Shown: positions 1 to 8,397 of the stretch, one piece after another
How the letters are laid out: each line of letters starts with the position of its first letter
Position numbering within the stretch: position 1 is the stretch's first letter
Assembly: GCF_016741875.1 (NCBI RefSeq)
Contig: NZ_JAERRF010000003.1
Span: 434,001-498,000 of the forward strand
Length of the DNA: 64,000 nucleotides
Direction of reading: 5' to 3'
From: Streptomyces coffeae
GTDB lineage: Bacteria; Actinomycetota; Actinomycetes; Streptomycetales; Streptomycetaceae
Notes under the pieces: model-generated
What the model saw: the letters and a program-made list of their open reading frames with translations, nothing else
Databases searched by the model: none
Told to the model about the DNA's origin: nothing
Made by a program: the position numbers and the translations under genes

Positions 1-356
1 CGCTCCAGCCGGTCCAGAAGCACCGCGATGCCCAGGGTGATCACCGCGACGAAGGGCGGTGTGGACTGCTGGTTCTGCTGCTGACGTACGCGCGGGGCGA
101 GCGCCCCGCCCGCGGCGGCCGCGGCCACGGCGGGCGGCACATCGGCCGCGTGGGGCAGCAGCAGCGTGATGGTGATCAGCGCCGCCGCGCAGGTGCATCC
201 GGTGATCGCGACGCACAGCGCCGTGGACCGCGCGGTGCCCAGCAGCCTGCCCTTGTCGGCGAAACGGTGGATCAGTGAGATCCAGGTGACCAGCGCGCAG
301 GCGGCGAGGGGTAACGCGATCCGCGCGAACCACTCCTGTGCATAGAGCTCGTGCAA
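1..356 (-). CDS. Membrane protein, N-terminal part, cut by window edge
   Basis: The open frame runs off the left edge, so only about 118 N-terminal residues are visible. The sole start-type codon after an in-frame stop is TTG at 356, giving a protein that begins (M)HELYAQEWFARIALPLAA. No other in-frame start lies near the front. Two convincing hydrophobic segments are visible (about residues 13-29 and 44-66), then an alanine-rich stretch and a further hydrophobic segment at the cut. I do not recognise a family. A GGGGGAG run sits very close to the TTG, so the start is only tentative. It points the same way as the primase gene to its right, but 193 bp separate them, so an operon is uncertain. 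Confidence 0.45.
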   Translation of the reverse strand, partial: MHELYAQEWFARIALPLAACALVTWISLIHRFADKGRLLGTARSTALCVAITGCTCAAALITITLLLPHAADVPPAVAAAAAGGALAPRVRQQQNQQSTPPFVAVITLGIAVLLDRLE

Positions 357-549
357 TGCTCCCCCTGCTCGCGCCTCGCTGCCGGTGCGCCGGAGGCGAG
401 CGGCCGGTCACGGGGAGAGCGGGAGCCCCATCACTGTCCGCCCGGAGGGCGGAAGGACCGGCGAGTGGTGTGCGGTGCGTGCACGGAGCGCCTCGTCGCG
501 TGGTCACGATAGTGCCCCTCGATCGCGTAATGCACGGCTCACATTCCGT

Positions 550-1572
550 TTACCACGGGATCGCGCCGCCCTGGGCCGTGCCGGGGAGCCCCCCGCGCCG
601 CCCTTCACGCGCGTCAAGGGGTGGTGGCCAGACGGCCGGCGGCTGGAGGTGGCGGGCCGCGCTGCGGGCGGCGGAGGCGACCGTGGCCCGGGCCTCGCGG
701 CAGGTCAGCCCGATGTCGACGGCGGCCTGGACCAGGTCGGGTGCGAGCTGTGCACCAGCGCCCGTCTCGTAGGCGCGACAGGCCGCCCAGAACAGCCGGT
801 CGTTGCGCTGGCCCTCGCGGGACTCGCGGACGAACCGTACGAGGGCGGTGAGCGCGGCGGGAGGCCGCTCGGACGGGCGGCGCCCGGACGATGCGCGCAG
901 CCGGGCGGGAGACGGCGGCCGCAGCAGCCGCAGCAGCGCGGGCGGGACGGGGGCGGGGGTCCAGACGGGGGAGCCGGGGGCGAGGCGGTAGCTGCCGTGT
1001 GCGGCGGCCGAACCGGGGCCGACGAGATAGCCGCCCGATCCGCGGATGTCGATACCGGGGGCGAGGCGGCCCGCGGAGTTGGCGACGGTGAGGCCGGGCG
1101 GGCCGCTCAGCCACAGGTGACGGCCGCCGCCCGGGGTGAGCACGGTGACGGTGCGGGGGACGGTGAAGCCGTGCTCGCGGGCGAGCCGTGCGAGAGCGGC
1201 GGGGCCGTCGGTGCCGTTCCGACCGGTGACGTCCCCGGGGCCCCGCGGGTTCTGTGGTGCCGTCGGGCCGTTCGGCCGGACGTCGAGGTCGACGCCGATG
1301 AGGTGGTGCGGGGCGCATCCGCACGCGATGCCGTACGCGGTGGCCCAGGGGGCGGCGGCGAACAGCGCGCGGACCGTCTCCGGGTCCGCGGAGGCGTCAT
1401 GGATGCCGTGGCCCAGCCGGCCGCAAGCGCCGCGGCAGGGCGGGGATTCGGGGTCGCGGTGGTGTGGGGAGCGCACGGCGGGCAGCTTCGCGCGGGTCAG
1501 CGGGATCACACGGAAGCCGCGCGCCGAGGCGGCGAGGGCGTGGGCGAGTGCGATGGTCGCCATGACCCCCAT
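550..1572 (-). CDS. Bifunctional DNA primase/polymerase (prim-pol) domain protein
   Basis: A 340-residue protein with the archaeo-eukaryotic primase fold of the prim-pol family. The signature acidic pair is seen as GVDLDV near residue 93, followed by GGGRHLWL near 148 and GSGGYLVGPGS near 178, which together are typical of this family. The family makes primers and extends DNA on plasmids, phages and in host chromosomes; here no helicase or replication partner is nearby, so the role is unknown. The frame is open further upstream, but the coding-like part begins at MGVMATIALAHAL; ATG at 1572 is chosen, with ATG at 1563 (behind a GGGGGTC run) as a close alternative. The C-terminal 100 residues are Arg/Ala/Pro rich with no domain I can name. 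Confidence 0.8.
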   Translation of the reverse strand: MGVMATIALAHALAASARGFRVIPLTRAKLPAVRSPHHRDPESPPCRGACGRLGHGIHDASADPETVRALFAAAPWATAYGIACGCAPHHLIGVDLDVRPNGPTAPQNPRGPGDVTGRNGTDGPAALARLAREHGFTVPRTVTVLTPGGGRHLWLSGPPGLTVANSAGRLAPGIDIRGSGGYLVGPGSAAAHGSYRLAPGSPVWTPAPVPPALLRLLRPPSPARLRASSGRRPSERPPAALTALVRFVRESREGQRNDRLFWAACRAYETGAGAQLAPDLVQAAVDIGLTCREARATVASAARSAARHLQPPAVWPPPLDAREGRRGGLPGTAQGGAIPW

Positions 1573-2046
1573 TTTCGGACAAGTGTTCGGCAATGGGAAG
1601 GGGGTCGGGGAACGCGGTAAGGATGGCCGAAAGTGTGCGGAACCGGTGCTCCGCCGCTCCCGCGCGGTGCGGTGGATGGTGGAGCGGGTGGCGCATGGGC
1701 GCGCTCCCAAGGAGTGGAGGCGCTCGGCACGTTTAACTCTCATTCCTCATGCTTGCGTGGTAATTGCGGTGTCCAGTGCGCTTGTTCCGGGATGCGGTGG
1801 GGCAATTCTGCTTCCGCGATGGTTCCCGAGCGTCGGAGGAAGCGAGATGGCGGAGATCCGCACCATCCCCACCGGGTGGAGGTCCGGGGTCGTGCCCCGG
1901 TCGCACGGAGGCAGATCGCCACCGAGGAGCGGGACGTAACGGGGGAATGGGGGACGCCGGGGGGCGCTGGGGGGCAGAGAACGGTGTTCGGACCGACGAG
2001 AGCGAACAGTGGTGATTCATTGACCCAAGGGGACGGGTGAGGTCGT
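1573..2046. other. Non-coding stretch between primase and hydratase cassette
   Basis: About 470 bp with no convincing gene. The only candidate is a 30-codon frame at 1848-1940 (MAEIRTIPTGW start) behind a GGAGGAAGCGAG ribosome-binding-like run; it is too short to judge. Base composition dips around 1730-1800, consistent with promoter DNA for the leftward primase gene. Confidence 0.4.
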
Positions 2047-2086
2047 ACGGCCGCGCGGTGGCACATCGGTGCCGCCGCGCGGCCGT
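2047..2086. terminator. Strong GC hairpin
   Basis: An 18-bp stem with a 4-nt loop: ACGGCCGCGCGG pairs perfectly with CCGCGCGGCCGT, and the inner TGGCAC/GTGCCG adds six pairs including one wobble. No T-run follows. It probably insulates the promoter at 2101. Confidence 0.55.
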
Positions 2087-2100
2087 GCGTGCCGTCGTGC

Positions 2101-2134
2101 TTGACAGTCCGGAATAATCTGACGGATAGTCAGA
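2101..2134 (+). promoter_or_regulatory. Promoter with overlapping palindromic operator
   Basis: TTGACA at 2101-2106 is a perfect -35 hexamer, with GATAGT at 2125-2130 as a -10 at 18 bp. The perfect inverted repeat TCTGAC-GGATA-GTCAGA (2118-2134) covers the -10. A dyad of this size over a promoter fits a TetR-like repressor site. No regulator gene is adjacent, so the repressor would act in trans. It lies 84 bp before the hydratase gene. Confidence 0.65.
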
Positions 2135-2217
2135 AAGCTTTTCGCTGAGGTCAGTCATGCATCCCCGTCCCGCCCAGGGGCGTCCCGTCGAGGTCCCGTC
2201 AAGGGGGTCCACTGCCC

Positions 2218-3192
2218 ATGACCGGTGAGAGGACGGCCGGGAAACCCGCGCCCGACGACCTGTACGAGCGCCTCAAGGCGTTCGAGGGGCGGACGGCCGT
2301 ACAGGGCGGCGAGGGCCGGGACCCCGTCAACGAGCCCATGATCAGGCACTGGTGCGAGGCGATGGGCGACACCAACCCCGCCTATCCGGACATCGCGCCG
2401 CCCACGATGCTCCAGGCGTGGACCATGGGCGGACTGGCGGGCCACCCGGCCGGTTCGACCCGGACGCGGGCGTACGACGAGCTGTTCGCGCTGCTCGACG
2501 ACGCGGGCTGCACCTCGATCGTGGCCACCGACTGCGAGCAGGAGTATCCGCGTCCGCTGCGGCCCGGTGACCGCGTCCGCTTCGACGCGGTGATCGAGTC
2601 GGTCTCCCCGCGGAAGAACACAGCGCTGGGGTCCGGGCACTTCGTCACCACCCGGATGGATATCCATGTGGGCGATGAGCTGGTCGGGACGCACCGCTTC
2701 CGCGTCCTCACGTACGCCCCCGCCCACCGGAATCCAAAGCCGAAGCCGAAGGCGCATCCCGAGCCCGTGGCGGAAGCGGCGCGCCCCCGCCCCGTCGTCA
2801 ACCGGGACAACGCCGGTTTCTGGGAGGGCGTCGCCGAGCACCGGCTGCTCCTCCAGCGCTGCACCGACTGCGGCACCCTCCGCTTCCCCTGGCTGCCCGG
2901 CTGCGGCCGGTGCGGCTCACCGGAGTGGGAGACGGCCGAGGCGTCCGGCCGCGGCACGGTGTTCAGCCATGTGGTGATGCACCACCCGCCCTTCCCCGCC
3001 TTCGACCCGCCCTACGCCGTGGGGCTGATCGAGCTCGCGGAGGGGGTGCGGATGGTCAGCGGCATCACGGGGGTGCCGTACGACAAGGTGCGCATCGGTA
3101 TGCCCGTCGAGCTGGAGTTCCTGCGGGTCGACGACGCCAAGGGGACCATGGAGCTCCCGGTGTTCCGGGCGACGGCGGAGGAGGCCGTATGA
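2218..3192 (+). CDS. MaoC-type hydratase N-domain fused to DUF35 OB-fold (ChsH2-like)
   Basis: A 324-residue fusion. Residues 1 to about 165 resemble the hot-dog MaoC/FAS1-dehydratase half. After a short Pro/Lys linker (about 165-190) comes a DUF35 part with a zinc ribbon whose four cysteines are seen in CTDCGTLRFPWLPGCGRCG, followed by the OB-fold. This architecture matches mycobacterial ChsH2, which pairs with ChsH1 to hydrate the steroid side-chain enoyl-CoA and docks the Ltp2 aldolase through DUF35. Gene order here (ChsH2, ChsH1, Ltp2-like) is the same. The ATG has AAGGGGG about 8 bases upstream. It overlaps the next gene as ATGA, so the cassette is translationally coupled. The substrate is inferred from the family; a different branched acyl-CoA is possible. 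Confidence 0.85.
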   Translation: MTGERTAGKPAPDDLYERLKAFEGRTAVQGGEGRDPVNEPMIRHWCEAMGDTNPAYPDIAPPTMLQAWTMGGLAGHPAGSTRTRAYDELFALLDDAGCTSIVATDCEQEYPRPLRPGDRVRFDAVIESVSPRKNTALGSGHFVTTRMDIHVGDELVGTHRFRVLTYAPAHRNPKPKPKAHPEPVAEAARPRPVVNRDNAGFWEGVAEHRLLLQRCTDCGTLRFPWLPGCGRCGSPEWETAEASGRGTVFSHVVMHHPPFPAFDPPYAVGLIELAEGVRMVSGITGVPYDKVRIGMPVELEFLRVDDAKGTMELPVFRATAEEAV

Positions 3193-3641
3193 CCGTCCGC
3201 GCGGGCGACGCGCTGCCACCGCTGCGCATCCCGATCACCCGGACCCTCATCGTCTCCGGAGCCCTCGCCTCCCGGGACTACCAGGATGTGCACCACGACG
3301 CCGAGGCGGCCAAGGAGAAGGGCTCCCCGGACATCTTCATGAACATCCTGACCACCAATGGTCTCGTGGGGCGCTACATCACCGACCACTTCGGACCGCG
3401 GGCACGGCTGCGGAAGGTCGCGATCCGGCTCGGGGCGCCCAACTACCCCGGCGATGAGATGGTGTTGAGAGGTGAGGTCACCTCGGTCGCCGACGGTGCC
3501 GCGGAGGTCGCGGTGACCGGCGCGAACCACATCGGCAACCATGTGACCGGCACGGTCACCGTGCAACTGCCCATCGATGCCGCCCCGATGGAGTCCACCG
3601 GGCCGACCGGGGGCCCCGGAGCCGAGGAGGACCTCCGATGA
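3189..3641 (+). CDS. MaoC family hydratase (ChsH1-like)
   Basis: A 150-residue single hot-dog domain protein. The hydratase-2 type catalytic pair is visible as RDYQDVHHD near residues 30-37, with Asp and His spaced as in ChsH1. It starts at the ATGA overlap with the preceding fusion gene and ends in another ATGA overlap with the following aldolase gene, so the three products are probably made in fixed ratio. By analogy with Mycobacterium tuberculosis ChsH1-ChsH2, this subunit supplies the active site and the fusion protein supplies the partner half. The last 20 residues are Gly/Pro rich and probably unstructured. Confidence 0.85.
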   Translation: MTVRAGDALPPLRIPITRTLIVSGALASRDYQDVHHDAEAAKEKGSPDIFMNILTTNGLVGRYITDHFGPRARLRKVAIRLGAPNYPGDEMVLRGEVTSVADGAAEVAVTGANHIGNHVTGTVTVQLPIDAAPMESTGPTGGPGAEEDLR

Positions 3642-4804
3642 GCGCCCGCGGGGGCGGCACTCTGGGCGGCGCCGCGGCCGTCGTGGGTATCGGCGCCACC
3701 GCCTTCACCAAGGACTCCGGCCGCAGTGAGCTGAGGCTCGCGGCCGAGGCCGTCCGGGCCGCCCTGGACGACGCCGGGCTCACCCCCGCCGATGTCGACG
3801 GTCTGGTCACCTTCACCATGGACACCAGCCCCGAGATCACCGTCGCCCAGGCGTGCGGCATCGGCGAGCTGTCGTTCTTCTCACGCGTCCACTACGGCGG
3901 GGGCGCCGCCTGCGCGACCGTGCAGCAGGCCGCGCTCGCCGTCGCGACGGGTGTGGCCGATGTGGTCGTCTGCTACCGCGCGTTCAACGAGCGTTCCGGG
4001 CGCCGCTTCGGGGCCGGGGTGCAGCACCGCGAACCCTCGGCCGAGGGGACCGCGCTCGGCTGGGTGCTGCCCTTCGGTCTGCTCACCCCGGCGTCCTGGG
4101 TGGCCATGGCCGCACAGCGCTATCTGCACATCTACGGTCTGACCCCCGAAGTGTTCGGCCATGTGGCCGTCACCGACCGGCGGTACGCCGCCACCAACCC
4201 GGCCGCGTACTTCTACGGCCGGCCGATCACCCCGGCCGATCACGCCGCCTCCCGCTGGGTCGTCGAACCGCTGCGGCTGCTCGACTGCTGCCAGGAGACG
4301 GACGGCGGCCAGGCCATCGTGGTCACCAGCGTCGAGCGGGCCCGCGGCCTGCGCCATCCGCCCGCGGTGATCACGGCCGCGGCGCAGGGTGCGGGGCGCG
4401 GTCAGGAGCAGATGACCAGCTTCTACCGCGACAATCTCACCGGGCTGCCCGAGATGGCCGTGGTGGCGCGGCGGCTGTGGCGCGACAGCGGTCTCGCCCC
4501 GGCCGCGATCGATGTGGGCATTCTCTACGACCACTTCACCCCGTTTGTTCTGATGCAGCTGGAGGAGTTCGGCTTCTGCGGGCGCGGTGAGGCGGCCGGA
4601 TTCGTCGCCGAGGACGCGCTGCCCCTCAACACGCACGGGGGCCAGCTCGGCGAGGCGTATCTGCACGGGATGAACGGCATCGCGGAGGGCGTACGGCAGA
4701 TCCGCGGCACCTCGGTCAACCAGGTCCCGCACGCCTCGCGCGTCCTGGTCACCGCGGGCACCGGGGTACCGACATCCGGGCTTCTCCTCGGCGCAGACGG
4801 CTGA
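3638..4804 (+). CDS. Thiolase-fold lipid-transfer protein / aldolase (Ltp2-like)
   Basis: A 388-residue thiolase-superfamily protein of the nonspecific lipid-transfer (SCP-x/Ltp) class: N-terminal VVGIGATAFTKDSGRSE, a central GGGAACATVQQAALAVATG segment, and C-terminal LNTHGGQLGEAYLHGMNG. In actinobacteria, Ltp2 performs the retro-aldol cleavage that removes the C3 side chain as propionyl-CoA, and needs the DUF35 domain of ChsH2 for stability. Its position directly after ChsH2-like and ChsH1-like genes, with an ATGA overlap, makes this assignment the most likely. No acyl-CoA dehydrogenase genes (ChsE1/ChsE2) are next to it, unlike the mycobacterial locus. It ends the operon, and an unrelated secreted protein gene begins 53 bp later. 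Confidence 0.82.
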   Translation: MSARGGGTLGGAAAVVGIGATAFTKDSGRSELRLAAEAVRAALDDAGLTPADVDGLVTFTMDTSPEITVAQACGIGELSFFSRVHYGGGAACATVQQAALAVATGVADVVVCYRAFNERSGRRFGAGVQHREPSAEGTALGWVLPFGLLTPASWVAMAAQRYLHIYGLTPEVFGHVAVTDRRYAATNPAAYFYGRPITPADHAASRWVVEPLRLLDCCQETDGGQAIVVTSVERARGLRHPPAVITAAAQGAGRGQEQMTSFYRDNLTGLPEMAVVARRLWRDSGLAPAAIDVGILYDHFTPFVLMQLEEFGFCGRGEAAGFVAEDALPLNTHGGQLGEAYLHGMNGIAEGVRQIRGTSVNQVPHASRVLVTAGTGVPTSGLLLGADG

Positions 4805-4857
4805 ACCGCGCGCGTGTCTGCGGCTTCGGCCGTCCCTCATCCTCCTTCATTTGTCAT

Positions 4858-5754
4858 ATGAGCCGAAGGAAGCAGAGTGGCTGGGCGATCACGGGCTGGG
4901 CCGCGGGTCTGGTCACAGCCCTGGCCTCGATCACCGGTGCCGCCCCTGTCTCGTCCAAGGCTGCGCTCCCTGCCCCGTCCGAGACCGGTGGATTCTCCTC
5001 GGCGGAGTCCGCCCTCCCCGACCCCCGCGATCTGGGCGCCAAGGTCTTCACGGGCTGGGCCTTCGACACCTGCCGCACCCCGCCCCTCAGCACCCTGCGC
5101 GCCTGGCACGGCTCCCGCTACCGCGCCCTGGGCGTCTACTTCGGCGGCCGCGGCCGGGCCTGCCCGAGTCAGCCCCATCTCACCGCCTCCTGGATGCGCG
5201 GGGCCGCGGCCCTGGGATGGCACGCGCTGCCCGTCTACGTCGGCTCCCAGTCGCCGTGCGTCCGCAACATCGACAAGACACATGTACCGATCGGCAGCTC
5301 CCCCTGGTCGCAGGGGCGTGCGGAGGCGAGGGACGCGGTGGCCCGCGCCAAGGCGCTGGGCATGAAGGAGCGCAGCGCGCTCTATCTCGACATGGAGGCG
5401 TACGACCAGTCGCACACCGGCTGCGCCGCCACCACGCTCTCCTTCATCCGTGCCTGGAACCGCGAAGTCGCCGCACAGGGCTTCTTCCCCGGCTTCTACA
5501 GCAGCGCCGAGTCCGGGGTGCGCCATCTGGAACAGGCCCGGAAGGACGGAGTCGATGACCTCCCCTCCGTCATGTGGTTCGCCCGCTGGACCACGAAGGC
5601 GTCGCTGAACGGGGAACCGGCCCTCGCCGGGGCCGCCTGGCAGCCGCACCGCCGCGTCCACCAGTACAGGGGCAACGTCGATGTCACATACGGCGGCCGG
5701 ACGCTGCGGATCGACCGCAACAAGGTGGACGCGCCGGTCGCGATCGTCGAATGA
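4858..5754 (+). CDS. Secreted DUF1906 glycoside-hydrolase-like protein
   Basis: A 298-residue protein with a signal peptide (MSRRKQSGW, then a hydrophobic segment to about residue 37). The mature part matches the DUF1906/Rv2525c-like TIM-barrel family: it opens with GAKVFTGWAFDTC, has GVYFGGRGRAC, the strand ALYLDMEAYD carrying two acidic residues in the usual catalytic place, and GFYSSAESG. Family members are cell-envelope-linked, often Tat-exported proteins thought to act on peptidoglycan or glycans; the substrate is not known. The ATG start has no clear Shine-Dalgarno run, so expression may be weak or leaderless. It stands alone. Confidence 0.8.
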   Translation: MSRRKQSGWAITGWAAGLVTALASITGAAPVSSKAALPAPSETGGFSSAESALPDPRDLGAKVFTGWAFDTCRTPPLSTLRAWHGSRYRALGVYFGGRGRACPSQPHLTASWMRGAAALGWHALPVYVGSQSPCVRNIDKTHVPIGSSPWSQGRAEARDAVARAKALGMKERSALYLDMEAYDQSHTGCAATTLSFIRAWNREVAAQGFFPGFYSSAESGVRHLEQARKDGVDDLPSVMWFARWTTKASLNGEPALAGAAWQPHRRVHQYRGNVDVTYGGRTLRIDRNKVDAPVAIVE

Positions 5755-5902
5755 CCCCACCCCTCCGGCGAATCCCCGACCCTCGCCCTGCCCCATCCCC
5801 CCTCAGGAGGTGATGCGGGCCCCACCCCTACAACTTGAGAGTGACCCGGCTTCGGCACCTGGGACCGATCCGCGATGAGCTGCTCGCTCATAGCGTTGAG
5901 AC

Positions 5903-6433
5903 ATGACCACGACCGTGTGCACGGGCGCTTCCACTGGTGCGTTCCCGTCGTTCTCCTCGTACGTCAAGGCGCGGGGGCCGGTTCTGCTGCGCACCGCCCG
6001 CTCACTGACCGCCAACGCCTTCGACGCGGAGGACTTGCTCCAGACCGCCCTGGCGAAGACGTACCTTTCGTGGGAGCGCATAGAGGACCACAAGGCGCTG
6101 GACGGCTATGTGCGACGTGCGCTGGTGAACACACGCACTTCGCAGTGGCGCAAGCGCAAGGTCGACGAGTTCGTGTGCGAGGAACTGCCCGAGCCGGATC
6201 CGGTCCCCGCTCCCGACCCCGCCGAGCAGCAGGTGCTCCGCGACGCCATGTGGCGCGCGGTACTCCGGCTGCCGGACCGCCAGCGAGCCATGGTCGTCCT
6301 CAGGTACTACGAGGACCTGAGCGAGGCCCAGACCGCTGAGGTGCTCGGGGTGTCCGTCGGCACGGTGAAGAGCGCGGTCTCGCGCGCCCTCGGCAAGCTG
6401 CGCGAGGACCCGGACCTCTGCTGCGCGGCCTGA
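5903..6433 (+). CDS. SigE-family ECF RNA polymerase sigma factor
   Basis: A 176-residue extracytoplasmic-function sigma factor of the actinobacterial SigE family. Region 2 is seen at about residues 30-75 (AFDAEDLLQTALAKTYLSW) and region 4 at about 115-165, ending in the helix-turn-helix LSEAQTAEVLGVSVGTVKSA. There is no adjacent anti-sigma gene; several members of this group stand alone. The ATG at 5903 is followed by a Thr-rich, poorly conserved start. A perfect anti-ribosomal AGGAGGTGAT run lies about 100 bp upstream (5806-5815), in front of a possible 21-codon leader. The region downstream ends in a DnaA-box-like pair. Confidence 0.88.
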   Translation: MTTTVCTGASTGAFPSFSSYVKARGPVLLRTARSLTANAFDAEDLLQTALAKTYLSWERIEDHKALDGYVRRALVNTRTSQWRKRKVDEFVCEELPEPDPVPAPDPAEQQVLRDAMWRAVLRLPDRQRAMVVLRYYEDLSEAQTAEVLGVSVGTVKSAVSRALGKLREDPDLCCAA

Positions 6434-6510
6434 CGGCCTCCCCGGTCGCGCGCTCCGGGCCCGATCGTCACGTCCACGCCGCAGTCCAGGGCTGTTCATG
6501 CGGGGCGGGG

Positions 6511-6534
6511 TTTTCCACAGCGGAGTTATCCACA
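6511..6534 (+). other. Pair of DnaA-box-like sequences
   Basis: TTTTCCACA (6511-6519) and TTATCCACA (6526-6534) lie in direct orientation 15 bp apart between the sigma gene and the acyl-CoA ligase. The second matches the bacterial consensus TTATCCACA exactly. Nothing else suggests an origin here; they may bind DnaA as a regulator of the ligase gene or titrate it. Confidence 0.45.
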
Positions 6535-6613
6535 GGGGATGACATAACAGCCGGTCGGCAGCAAAATCAGCGGCAGTTCTACCCGCGCGTAACCGGAACC
6601 CCTGGAGGCCCCG

Positions 6614-8266
<1,653 letters not shown>

Positions 8267-8397
8267 CCCGGCCCCCGGCCCCGGCCCGGAGCCGGACTCG
8301 GGAGCGGGGTGAGGGGCGAGGGCCGGGCCGGACGCGTCCTTTGTTCCCGGGGTGGGCCGGGGGCGCGCTCACGCCCCTCGCCCGCCGACGCACCGCG

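Noticed and set aside
6511..6534. The chromosomal replication origin
   Set aside because: Only two boxes are present and no dnaA, dnaN or AT-rich unwinding region adjoins them.
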